Shown: positions 1-11,373 of the stretch, piece by piece
Numbering within the stretch: position 1 is the stretch's first letter
Layout: every line of letters starts with the position of its first letter
DNA from: Liolophura sinensis
Taxonomy: Eukaryota > Mollusca > Polyplacophora > Chitonida > Chitonidae
Direction of reading: 5' to 3'
Length of the DNA stretch: 64,000 nucleotides
Assembly: GCF_032854445.1 (NCBI RefSeq)
Contig: NC_088295.1
Coordinates: forward strand, 94,793,805 to 94,857,804
Notes under the pieces: model-generated
Told to the model about the DNA's origin: nothing
Databases searched by the model: none
Seen by the model: the letters and a program-made list of their open reading frames with translations, nothing else
Program-made: the position numbers and the translations under genes

Positions 1-508
1 TGCTGTCCTTACACAAAACAAAGGATTATTAATGAAATTTGTGAAGATAGATGTTATAAATATAGCCTGTGTAACTGGAAGGTTTATGATCTAGATCGCG
101 CAGGGCGTGTGAAGGAATGACCCCAGGTCTGGTTGACATGTCAATCTGACAAGGAGACCAACTACAGCATTCTTCCACTGTCTAGCTTATGCACTCGCAG
201 CAAAGCGCATGCGCGTAGACAAACCCATCCTGCTAGAACACAACGCAGAACTAGCTATATAGGTATACATTTTCATCTTTTACCAGTTGAAGTATCAGAA
301 TCAGAAGTACATTGTACATAATTTGTACGACAAGATATCAGTTATCAGATGACTGTCTCTTCCTTGGTTTCATTCACAATGCTACATATTTTTCGGTCAA
401 AGCAATACGCCTTGATGGTAAGCGCTACAGATCAGCAATGTCGCTGAAACTTAAACAAGTCGGTAACCTCCCCCACCACATACCCTCTCCAATTTGACAG
501 AAACTTAC

Positions 509-584
509 CTGAGTGTCACATTCTTATGTCCTATGTTGTCTTGCACGCAAGCTGTAACACTCATTCCATCCACCATATGAATAT
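509..584 (-). CDS. Candidate internal exon, unknown protein
   Basis: On the minus strand a strong donor (ACTCAG/GTAAGT) closes a 76-nt open segment. The likely acceptor is the AG at 585-586, with a weak pyrimidine tract. The frame without stops reads IHMVDGMSVTACVQDN and ends near VTL. It would enter in phase 1 and leave in phase 2. An in-frame ATG at about 576 means it could instead be a first coding exon. The nearest upstream candidate (1138-1211) ends in phase 2, so the two do not join directly and another exon would have to lie between them. I do not recognise the peptide. Confidence 0.25.
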
Positions 585-1137
585 CTACATGTGTGTGTCA
601 TGGTGAATACTAACCTGTCACACCATCAGCCAGGCACACTCGGACAGTCTAGCCTCATTATGACATCGCAAGACGCACGCGCATTTATCTTTGCCCCTGC
701 ACAACTATTTGGCAATCCTACACTGAGATCTCATTGGTCATTAAACTTTCTACAATATGCAGATTTTCTTTTGCAGACATATCCATGATTATACCACATT
801 TTCTGGATTCGATGACGGTAAATACTATCTGACAATGGTCTTCGAGCAATAAATGCTGCCAAACTTTATAATGACTAGAGCGAATAAGAATCAATTCCTA
901 CACTACGCAAACATAAACTATACACATTTACCCTTTATCATATTAAATAACATGGAACTGATTTAACTTCAAACATCCGTTTGTTTCTAAACTAGACACT
1001 TATTCCAGATAACACAAAGTTGTACATGTATGTAAATACTCATATCTTACTGAACATCTTCTTAGTAAGACGGTAGCCCTCATACCTTGAGTTCTAGCGA
1101 TCATCACCAGATAACGAGGCCAGCTCATTTTGCCTAC

Positions 1138-1211
1138 CTGGAGCTGATCAAGGCGACATCTATGACAAGTGACAGATACTGACCAGTGTAAGCTTCCACA
1201 CCAGTGAAAAA
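1138..1211 (-). CDS. Candidate internal exon, unknown protein
   Basis: A minus-strand segment of 74 nt between a TTAG acceptor and a CTCCAG/GTAGGC donor. The open frame includes TGVEAYTGQYLSLVIDVALI, which looks like a beta-rich segment. An in-frame stop lies immediately upstream of the acceptor and another (GTAG) immediately beyond the donor, so the open frame coincides with the predicted splice sites. Phase 0 in, phase 2 out. The peptide is not recognised and the pyrimidine tract is weak. Confidence 0.27.
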
Positions 1212-1532
1212 CTAAGCCACTTTGCTGTACCTATCCTGTACCAAAGGGTAGACAATCTGGTCAGCCATCAAATAGAGGCACATAAAACTGTCTACTTGGA
1301 CACCATTTATGACACACCTTCATAAAGTCTGGATATCCCTGGAGCTGCATCAAGGGACATTCCACAGGAAATTACAAAAAGGGCAGGAAGACATTGCTAG
1401 AGAGCTGTTTAATTTCAAACTAGCCAATGTCTAGACAAGATATATGAGTGATACTATCAGCAAGCCTCTCCAGAAGGCACACAGAAATTACTGAAAGTGA
1501 CACCTAATCCAGTACTATTCTCCATGTATGCC

Positions 1533-1680
1533 TTAATCTCTTTCTAATAATGGGCCAGCACCGAGACTAAACCACACTTTATGGCCAATAAGCAATGTCA
1601 ACAGATAAAAGAACACATTAAAACCATCTTGTAATCCATGGGAGCTGGCAGCATCAATCAACACATTTGTCAGAGAATAA
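1533..1680 (-). CDS. Candidate terminal exon abutting the 23-bp array
   Basis: The minus-strand acceptor TTTAAATGCCAG at 1681-1692 opens a 49-codon frame ending in TAA at 1533. The peptide has a hydrophobic stretch (FNVFFYLLTLLIGHKVWF) that could be membrane-spanning. The exon begins about 35 bp from the edge of the 23-bp minisatellite. No canonical polyadenylation signal was seen close by. It may be a chance ORF. Confidence 0.2.
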
Positions 1681-1715
1681 CTGGCATTTAAAGTCAAGTA
1701 ACTTCTTCCCACAAT

Positions 1716-3368
1716 CACTGAGCTGGTCAGGGAACTACCACCGAGCTGGTCAGGGAACTACCACCGAGCTGGTCAGGGAACTACCACCGAGCTGGTCAGG
1801 GGACTACCACCGAGCTGGTCAGGGAACTACCACCGAGTTGGTCAGGGCACTACCACCGAGCTGGTCAGGGAACTACCACCGAGCTGGTCAGTGAGCTACC
1901 ACCGAGCTGGTCAGGGAACTACCACCGAGCTGGTCAGGGAACTACCACCCAGTTGGTCAGGGGACTACCACCGAGCTGGTCAGGGAACTACCACTGACTT
2001 GGTCAGGGAACTACCACTGAGTTGGTCAGGGAACTACCACTGAGTTGGTCAGGGACTATCACTGAGTTGGTCAGGGAACTACCACTGAGTTGGTCAGGGA
2101 ACTATCATTGAGTTGGTCAGGGAGCTATCACTGACTTGGTCAGTGAGCGACCACCGAGCTGGTCAGGGAACTACCACCCAGTTGGTCAGGGAACTACCAC
2201 CCAGTTGGTCAGTGAACTACCACCGAGCTGGTCAGTGAACTACCACCGAGCTGGTCAGTGAGCGCCCACCGAGCTGGTCAGGGAACTACCACCGAGTTGG
2301 TCAGTGAACTACCACCGAGCTGGTCAGGGAACTACCACCGAGTTGGTCAGGGAACTACCACCGAGCTGGTCAGGGAACTACCACCGAGCTGATCAGTGAG
2401 CTACCACCGAGCTGGTCAGGGAACTACCACCGAGTTCGTCAGGGCACTACCACCCAGTTGGTCAGGGGACTACCACCGAGCTGGTCAGGGAACTACCACC
2501 CAGTTGGTCAGGGAACTACCACCGAGCTGGTCAGGGAACTACCGAGCTGGTCAGGGAACTACCACCGAGCTGGTCAGGGAACTACCACCGAGCTGGTCAG
2601 GGAACTACCACCCAGTTGGTCAGGGGACTACCACCCAGCTGGTCAGGGAACTACCACCGAGTTGGTCAGGGAACTACCACTGACTTGGTCAGGGAACTAC
2701 CACTGAGTTGGTCAGGGAACTACCACTGAGTTGGTCAGGGACTATCACTGAGTTGGTCAGGGAACCACCACTGAGTTGGTCAGGGAACTATCATTGAGTT
2801 GGTCAGGGAGCTATCACTGACTTGGTCAGTGAGCGACCACCGAGCTGGTCAGGGAACTACCACCGAGCTGGTCAGGGAACTACCACCGAGTTGGTCAGTG
2901 AACTACCACCGAGCTGGTCAGTGAACTACCACCGAGCTGGTCAGTGAACTACCACCGAGCTAGTCAGTGAGCTACCACCGAGCTGGTCAGGGAACTACCA
3001 CCGAGTTGGTCAGGGAACTACCACCAAGTTGGTCAGTGAACTACCACCGAGCTGGTCAGGGAACTACCACCGAGCTGGTCAGGGAACTACCACCCAGTTG
3101 GTCAGGGAACTACCACCGAGCTGGTCAGGGAACTACCACTGAGTTGGTCAGGGAACTATCACTGAGCTGGTCAGGGAACTACCACTGAGCTGGTCAGTGA
3201 GCGACCACCGAGCTGGTCAGGGAACTACCACTGAGTTGGTCAGGGAACTACCACTGAATTGGTCAGGGAACTATCACTGAATTGGTCAGGAACTATCACT
3301 GAGTTGGTCACGGAACTACCACTGAGTTTGTAAGGAGACAATCACTGAATTGGATAGTGAACTATCCC
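1716..3368. repeat. 23-bp minisatellite, about 70 copies
   Basis: Tandem unit of 23 bp with core CCACCGAGCTGGTCAGGGAA and variants GAG/CAG, GTTGG/GCTGG and GGGAAC/GTGAGC. Units decay at the right end (3300-3368). Because 23 is not a multiple of 3, the phase cycles and gives peptides with a 23-residue period (SWSGNYHRAGQGTTTELVR); these are artefacts. A multi-unit block is duplicated at about 686 bp spacing. Confidence 0.97.
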
Positions 3369-4302
3369 TGACTGGACACAAGGTTTACATAGGACCGAAA
3401 ACTAATCGCAGCAGGCCCCGGAATCACAAAAAGATCTTCGATTTAAGTCAAAATTCCAAACTGTTATTTCTGAAGACATAAGGTCAAAGTAAGTTCTGAC
3501 TCAGTTACTTTACAACTAATTTCGGCTAAAATAAGGGAAAAGAACATACCAAATTTAATGGTTGAAGTTTCGACTTTAATCTAAGATCGCTTTGTGATTC
3601 GAGGCCCAGAGTAAATTAAACCTTTTCTTGAGAACATTTAAAATAGGTATGGGAAAGATGTGTGTATCCTGAGGGACCAGAAAGTTTTCAGTTTCTTCTT
3701 CCATGTACATGTGGTTACAATATACATGGGCTCACAATATACATGTAGCTTTGCTGTATCAGCATTTATGTACAGAATCAGGCCTGCAGACAATCATGAT
3801 CTATAACACACGTACTACCATGAAACCTGTGTCTATTCACATCAGCAAACCGTGCATGCTGATCAGTTTTCTTTGATCACTTCTGCTCTTGTTATGTGTA
3901 AAAATGACCTGTAAACCAACGACCTGCAAGAATGCACCCTTCTGTCAGATGCTACTTGTGTACAGCTCTCAAGGCAATGATCAATTTATATGCTGAAACT
4001 TTGAACTTCCTGATATCACATATCACATGTGACTGCAAAACTGAATTATATGAATTTTCCTCATATCATCTGCAAACAGATAGTCAGATTTCAGGATACT
4101 CAACAGCAAAAAACCACAAAACACTGTTAACAACACAAACAGGCTGTCATCATTTCTCTAAAGAGACTCATTTGGTTCTATCACCCTAAGGAAAGCCTAA
4201 ACTATGGCGACTAGAAAGAGGGACAATAATTAAGGGTAATAGTGGACTGATGGAACACTGAACATATAGGCTTTCACAAGGTATAACAATTCCTTAGTAA
4301 TA
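3369..4302. other. Unique AT-rich stretch
   Basis: Nothing recognised. A short run with three copies of a TACATG-containing phrase lies near 3700-3745. The 85-codon ORF at 3932-4189 has no start or splice support that I can see. Confidence 0.4.
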
Positions 4303-4465
4303 AGCGTACACGTGTAAATAAGCGTACACATGTAAATGAGTGAATATATGTAAATGAGTGTGCACATGTAAATTAGAGTGCACGTGTAAATGAGCGTGCA
4401 TATGTAAATGAGTGTACACATGTAAATAAGTGTGCACATCTAAATGAGTGTACACATGTAAATGC
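4303..4465. repeat. 18-bp minisatellite, about 9 copies
   Basis: Tandem unit close to GTACACATGTAAATGAGT. The 18-bp period keeps frames open on the minus strand (CTLIYM repeats), which explains the ORFs there. Confidence 0.93.
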
Positions 4466-4869
4466 CAGTAATCAAAGCGTACCAAGTTACAATGTCAAAT
4501 TCCTTCATAATGATTGCATACAAATATATATAGGCGTCAAAATGAATGGCTTTTTAAGCCATTAACGTATAATTTTTAAACCCAGTTAAAACACTCACAC
4601 TAGAACATACTTTAATAGGCTTTTAAGTAAATGATAAGAAAAACACCACCACCGTAATTAATATTTTGGCACTCTCTTCAAACAATAGCTTTGCTCATAT
4701 AAGTACAAATTAGCTCAGGCTAATAATTGGATGCATACAGATTATACCAAGGTTTTCACCTAAACACGAACACAGAAAAACAGATGACTGTGGTGTAAAG
4801 AGTGATTTCTTAATGTAAGTGGCACACTGTCCCAAAACTGACACTAGATGGACACATAATAAAGGAAAT

Positions 4870-5800
4870 GTTCAAATTCCGCTCTGATCGTAAGAACATC
4901 TGGCTATTCGTGAGGGCATCTTAAGCCACTGTAAGACCCCTGGTGGAGTTTCTCAGGCTCCGGCAGCAACTTCGTCAGCTGTGGCAAAATCTTTGCTGAA
5001 CGACCTTGCCAACGTTCATTTTCCCGTTGAATTCATGTGTCCACTTTGCCTTTTGTAAGGCCATCGTGAGGGCATCTTGTCAAATTGTGTCATCTTCGTC
5101 GTTATTTTGTGTGATAATCGGTGACATTAAGCATTTTCACCTCACGAAGACAATATGAAGGAAACAAGAAGCTGGCTGATTGTCTTAGGAAGGCAACACG
5201 CCCTGGCAATGCCATCATGTAGCCATCATGTAATAGTGCGCATGGCATCAAGATGGGACCACAGTGTCGGCCAAGACAGCCGAATTTGAGTATATCAAGC
5301 CTTTCCCATGTGTCTTGGTAACGTGCACATATGGAAGACCAGCCTCAGAGCTTTAGTCCTAAGCAACTCTACGAAGCAGAGGCGTGCATCTCTCCCTTGT
5401 TTTGCTCTTTACTTTCCAGGAAAAACTGAGGTAGAGGAGGGACCCAAGGTTTAAGTGGGCCAGGAAATGGATGTCTGACAAGAGTTAAATTTCCCAAGGT
5501 CGGCCTAAGGTTTTATACCATCGGGAGGTCACATGATGCCTTTGTGACAATACGACATCATGTAGCTATCGTGTGACCTTTGTGTGTCCTGTGTGTGGTT
5601 CGAGTACCATCGTGTGACCTTCGTATGTGGATCGAGCGCCATCGTGCGACCTGTAGGCATCATACTTGCTTTGGCTGCTGTTTGGCTGTTGACCAAGTTT
5701 GGGGCCATCTTCGTGCGAAATTCAAAATTCCTTATTCATATGGCCATGTGGTGTCAATTTCTGGACAGTGTGACACCTGCATAAAGATTGCGCCCTTGTG
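4870..5800. mobile_element. Possible interspersed repeat with CATCRTG motifs
   Basis: This stretch has many diverged copies of a short phrase around CATCGTGTGACCTTCGTRTG (for example 5567-5585, 5608-5626, 5639-5652) and related GCCATCGTGAGGGCATCTTG and GCCATCATGTAGCC phrases at 4905-5230. It is richer in CpG than its flanks. The pattern recalls non-autonomous elements with internal subrepeats, but I found no terminal repeats, target duplication or coding region, so class and limits are uncertain. Confidence 0.3.
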
Positions 5801-6157
5801 TACAGTGTAAACCAAAACCAATCAAACAAATGAAGTCTTCAAGCAAATAAACAAGTATGAGCAATATAAGAATTAATCAATCACTTTTATGGAGTCTGGA
5901 GTTGACAGCTGTTTAACTGCTAAACAAATATGAAATATGAAGGACATTACCTCTTCATGACACTTGGGTTCAGCTCTCAAGTTCTGCTGGGAAAACCCGT
6001 GCTTACTTGATATCTAATCAACATTAATACAAACTTCTTCAGTAGAAGAATGTCTGGAACAATACCCCAAACTTGTAGTTCTAGTTGACAGTTTATAAAA
6101 TTCCACGTCCCTAACATTTAACACTGTGTTAACAAGGAAAATATCTCCATCTACATG

Positions 6158-6521
6158 ACCGGCCTGCATAGCACAGTTGGTAGAGCGCCCGCTTCGGGAC
6201 CGGTAGATCCAGGATCAATCCTTGATCGAGTCACACCTAAGACTTTAATAGAGGAAGTTGTAACTTCCTCGCTTGGCGTTCGGCATGAAGGGGATAGTGC
6301 AACGACTGGTTGACCCGTATCAGTATAATGGCTCGGGCGGGGCGGCTTACTTGCCTTCGGTAAGTCGTCTCAGTGATGCAGCACTAAATAAAAGAGCGGT
6401 GGAAATCCGTCCTGCAACAAGGAGGCACATTTCACGTACATGCACCCTAAGGATTCCTTCGTCGTCATATGACTGGAAAATTGTTGAGTACGACGTTAAA
6501 CCCCAAGCACTCACTCACTCA
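6158..6521 (+). mobile_element. Complete tRNA-derived SINE with target-site duplication
   Basis: The 5' head has a pol III A box (TAGCACAGTTGG, 6169-6180) and a B-box-like GGATCAATCC (6212-6221). The 3' end is the GAGTACGACGTTAAACCCC tail followed by CACT repeats, a tail seen in many molluscan SINEs. The 12-13 bp sequence CTCCATCTACATG occurs directly before (6145-6157) and directly after (6522-6534) the element, as expected for a target-site duplication from LINE-type retroposition. The 123-codon ORF crossing it (6273-6644, non-ATG start) is incidental. A related, 3'-truncated head lies at 37604-37755. Confidence 0.85.
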
Positions 6522-6534
6522 CTCCATCTACATG

Positions 6535-8399
6535 TACATGCAACACCAGAAAGCTACAGGTTTCACCTCCAGCTAATTGCAGCAAAATCTCAACAACATG
6601 ACATCTTCCCACACTATTTCTGGACACAACTTATTTTCTTATAGCAGAGGAATATTTTACTCCAGATTTAAAATAAACCAGACCAGACAAGACAGAAGGT
6701 ATTTATAACTGAAGTCAGACCACCTGACAGAAGCTTCATGTAGCGGACATGTTTGGTGTGTGTGTGAAGGTCTGAGAACGTATTATGTAGACTAACAAAG
6801 TTCAAAACAGTTTCCAATACATGGAAAACTATTCATATGATGCATATTCGATTACTTCTTTGAGGGAAAATGATAAAAGTTGGTCCAACAAAAGTACAGT
6901 GAGAAGAGAACCACTGTTGTAGACTCATATTAACCCTTTAAGTCTCCTGTCGCACTTGGAAATGCAAAAACGGGCTATTTCCTCGTTTGGAGAAAGGAAC
7001 TATTTAATACAATGTTGTAAGCTGGAGATTACCTCAATATCCAATCTTTGGCAAGAGGGTAGTCTTGGTCGTACCAACAATTGATGTGGCCTAGACCAGA
7101 AAATGCTTTGAGAAATTGGCAGCTTTTGCATTTGAATGTATTCACTGGGAAAAGTTGCCATCATACACTGGCAGTCGCTGCCTGATAAGACTTTACTCAT
7201 CAACCTGTCAATAATGCCAACAAGGGAAGCGCTCCAGCCACTTTTTTAATTTCACTGGCTGGAACGGCCCATGCTCAATAACTGTGATCAAAGACAAGGT
7301 TCTAAGCATTATGTACCAAGCTGGGAGCTTCTAGTCTTTGTTGCGTCTGGCTTAGTGACCAGTAATTTAACAATCAAAGCCCAGCCTTTACGGAGTGAAC
7401 TGGTCGCGAGAAGCCAAATCTTCCGTAACATTAAAGAAATAAAATGGGAGGGTGGCGGGAGAATTTCTTGTTGGGCAGCAGACAACTGATTACGGTGATT
7501 GTAAAGGGGGAGTCAGTGAGCCGGCATCTAGCCGAACAGCTAGGGGTAGGCACGGAGACAGAAATAAGTCAGCACTAGAAGCAATACTTTGTTTCTATCA
7601 GCAAATTACCATATAGTATTGCCCAGCATACAAAGACACACAGGAAGCCCTTCATCTCCATTTGGAATATCCTCTAGCCGAGTGAATCGTCTGCAGGAGA
7701 CTGACTGTGGTCACAGGTATGTGGCCGGCCTGTGGTCAGTAATTCAGACAGAGTGAAGTATCCAACTTGTCCGTGGGGCACGGCGACAAATAGGACACCA
7801 TACACTGACTATGTCTAGACTCCCTACAAAAGGATACTATTCTGTCTACCCACAAAAGCAGCTTATCAAAATATACCAGTGATTGGCTCATTATTTTTCC
7901 TTTTACGACCTCAAACTGTCTGCTGGGTAGTTATCCATGACCTTAAGTCTCCATTGATTTTCAATAATCAACGCCGGCCATCTTGCCCATACCCAGGATA
8001 TTTTTGTTTCCTTTGTCCTGAATTTCTATAAACGTTAATAATTTCTTCTGATTCTTTTTCTGACCAGTTGCCACAGGCTGATCAAACTATATACATTTCT
8101 TTTTCCCATAACAGAGTTCTTATCACTGCAAATACGTTGTAATACATACAGCCTTACGGTAAATTCATACTAATCAAATGCAAGCTACTTTAAGTTATGA
8201 ACTTCATTTAAAATCTTTATACCTTCAAATCTGCAAATTCTTCACTGGCTTTTGTGAAAAGGTTTCATGTAACATTACAGGTCAGGTCAACACAAATCCT
8301 CAACTTGTGCTCAAATTGATCATTGCATAACACCAACACCACACTGTACACCAACCTTACAGATGGCAAATACACAACACTGTACATCAAACCTACATC
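6535..8399. other. No recognised gene
   Basis: Mixed unique sequence. The part at about 6930-7560 is richer in CpG and could be an old interspersed repeat, but I found no ends or motifs. From about 8320 the sequence grades into diverged copies of the following 36-bp array. Confidence 0.35.
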
Positions 8400-9092
8400 T
8401 GGCCCCAGCACCGAAATGTACACCAACCCTACACCTGGCCATAACACCATAACACACACTATTCCTACACCTGGTACCAACACCATAACGCACACCAATC
8501 CTACACCTGGCACCAGCACCATAGAGCACACCAACCCTACACCTGGCACCAGCACCATAAAGCACATCAATCCTACACCTGGCACCAGCACCATAAAGCA
8601 CACCAATCCTACACCTGGCACCAGCACCATAAAGCCCACCAATCCTACACCTGGCACCAGCACCATAGAGCACAACAATCCTACACCTGGCATCAGCACC
8701 ATAGAGCACACCAATCCTACACCTGGCACCAGCACCATAAAGCACACCAATCCTACACCTGGCACCAGCACCATAGAGCACACCAATCCTACACCTGGCA
8801 CCAGAACCATAGAGCACACCAATCCTACACCTGGCACCAGCACCATAAAGCACACCAATCCTACACCTGGCACCAGCACCATAAAGCACACCAATCCTAC
8901 ACCTGGCACCAACATCATAACCAACACCAAACCTACACCTGGCACCAACATCATAACGCACACCAATCCTACACCTGGCACCAACATCATAATGCACACC
9001 AATCCTACACCTGGCACCAACATCATAACGCACACCAATCCTACACCTGGCACCAACATCATAACGCACATCAATCCTACACCTGGCACCAA
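8400..9092. repeat. 36-bp minisatellite, about 19 copies
   Basis: Tandem unit of 36 bp containing AATCCTACACCTGGCACCAG followed by a CACCATAAAGCACACC phrase. The period is a multiple of 3 and the unit has no stop in three frames, so ORFs of 257-281 codons arise on both strands (plus: NPTPGTSTIKHT repeats; minus: GVGLVCVMVLVP repeats). Simultaneous openness on both strands argues against coding. Confidence 0.97.
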
Positions 9093-11373
9093 ATGACACC
9101 AGCAATACAACGTACACCAACACTACAATTGACAGCAGCAGCACAAGTTTTGACTGACTGTAGATTTTAATATAAAGAATAACTTTCTGCTAAAAAGTTA
9201 ATCCAATGTAGGAATAATCCTTCACACCTGAAGTGGTCATTTAGTTTGGGAAAGGATGCCAACAACAAAGCCAGCACATACTATTAACTGTGCTCCATTT
9301 TTATAGTATTCTATTCGCTGCTCAGTATATCTGACAGCAAACAAATGAATAATTCTGAAGTAGGTTTCAGCATGAATGTAATTGGCAGGAGGTAGGAGAC
9401 AGTATGTAAGCAACATGTACACAAGCAAAAATGTCCCCATATTTACTCCTGGAGAAGTGTTAAACTTTTCAGATACTCAAGCTAACAGGAGACCTACATT
9501 AAAGAGCGAAGCAAATGCTAACGCTGCAGACAAGGAAACAATGAATGGACACAGAATGGTCTATCTATTTCACTCTCAGGTTTAATGTTGGCACCTTCCT
9601 TCTAGTAACCAGCAATTTTATCATCTCCCTTGAAAATGCACACAGGGGCTGGGAAGGGCGAAGTAAACACCAGGCTGTCTAGACAGTTGCTCGGGTCACT
9701 GATCACTTGTCAGAATTGACTGGCTACCATCTCTAACATCAACTCTCACTTTTACCAGTTTTCTTTGCTCCAGTGAAGCTAACAATACACATCCCTCGGC
9801 TCATTTCACAGCCTGTACAGATATCTGATACAAGGAACACAGATCACAGTATACACTCTTCCTATCACTAATACAAAGAACTCACTTTACAATGAAAGCC
9901 TGGGCATTTTGGTCAAACCACCCATCTGGTGAGCACTCACACTGTTTTACTTTGAAGAATGGTCAGCATTACCAAACAGACCATAGCTGGCACTGCCATG
10001 GACACTGTTCGGATAATGCTTGGTGTAAATGTATGTATGCACTGAACACACTGGGCAGTATTAGTGCCAATACATTTATTGGAAACCATGCAGAGTTGTA
10101 TCCCTTTAAACATGAAGCAAGGATACAGCTAGCTTTCTGTACATGTGTACATCCATTTCAATGTTCACAATTTGTTTAGTTTACAAAAAAAGACTTTATA
10201 CTAAACTTGAAGTACACAAACTAAACATAGAATAATGTCACAATTCTATACTTATTTCAGTGTGTGTCTCCATATGTGCTTTCAAAAGTTTTAGATCCCA
10301 GTAGTAGCTAGTGCCCAAGCAAGCTGCAGCAGTTGCCTACATATTGATATACACGCTGTATAATTGGTGTTCACTAATGCACTGGTGGTCAGTTCTATGG
10401 GTGAGAGAAGTCATGCAGACATATGGTGACATACCTGCTGTAGTAAAGCCATCAAGGAAGCACTGGGAACACATTACACAGCGAGGCTAGCAAGGTCTCT
10501 ACCAGAAGATCATCTGAATCTTTTCCTGATATACGTGAGTTAGCTGACAGACTTGCCCTGTTCTGTAAGCCAGTGTAACAACTTCTAAATATGTGAGTAC
10601 CCTTACTGAAAAGTCCCCATACTAAAAGTAATGAAAGTGAACAAGTAATAAAAAGTGAACAAGTAATAAAAATGTATTAGTCAAAGCCTTGCCTCACATA
10701 CAAGGACTAGTAACTTGTCAGATATATAAAGCTTGTGTGTTACATCAAATCAGAAATGTGTTTTCAGATCAATAGATAACTCTATTACCCTGATGACTAA
10801 CTCTAGTGTGGTTTTCTCAAGTAACTGCTAAACAAGTGACCACAGACTCAAGAACGTCTAATACAGTCACCAAAGCTTCAGAAAAATGAGACAATTTTGG
10901 AACCTTTTGGAAACTCCTTCAGTCTTGTCATTTTTACTTATATCAACAAAAAATAATTGATGACAATTGATTGCTTCGACTGAAAATCCTTCTTATGTTA
11001 CAAAAACATAAAAGGTAGCACAAACTCACAGCTCATTTAGACATAATCACTTCATCAGACAAGATATAACTGTCATGCTGGATGATCCTTTGTCTAAAAC
11101 TGACCACTGTAAACTAGTGAGAAGGAATGGGTAATGCACTATGTATGTCTACATCAATCATACCCATCTGCATTTAAGTACAAGAGGAAGAATTTTTACT
11201 TTTCCATGTAAGCATTAACCACACTTCCTTGTTTTTAATGATGAGACAGTTAATATAACACGGCAAGTATATAACATGGTAAATCTACAAAGTGGCAGTT
11301 GGCCTTGCGATTATTGACCTGGAACATCTATACTGGTTGTCGACTAGTTTATAAATGTCTGCTTCCGATCATA
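9093..11373. other. Unique sequence with one exon candidate
   Basis: Holds the exon candidate at 9282-9330. An 18-bp direct duplication (AGTGAACAAGTAATAAAA) sits at about 10628-10668. A 95-codon plus-strand ORF with ATG at 9892 is Cys/His-rich but resembles nothing I know. Otherwise nothing recognised. Confidence 0.35.
9282..9330 (-). CDS. Candidate internal exon, unknown protein
   Basis: A 49-nt minus-strand segment with a good acceptor (CATTTGTTTGCTGTCAG) and a GTATGT donor. The open frame reads YTEQRIEYYKNGAQLI, phase 2 in and phase 0 out. It lies inside a 67-codon ATG ORF (9237-9440) whose two ends are hydrophobic, so an intronless small membrane protein is the alternative reading. Not recognised. 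Confidence 0.27.

Larger units (their letters stand above)
1..1715. other. Unique sequence left of the 23-bp array
   Basis: Apart from three exon candidates on the minus strand (509-584, 1138-1211, 1533-1680) I see no gene, RNA or repeat here. ORFs of 60-65 codons on the plus strand lack splice or start support. Confidence 0.4.

Noticed and set aside
6169-6221. tRNA gene
   Set aside because: The A and B boxes belong to a SINE head. No cloverleaf could be closed and the sequence continues into the SINE body and tail.
6273-6644. 123-codon plus-strand ORF
   Set aside because: It lies mostly inside the SINE and starts at a non-ATG codon.
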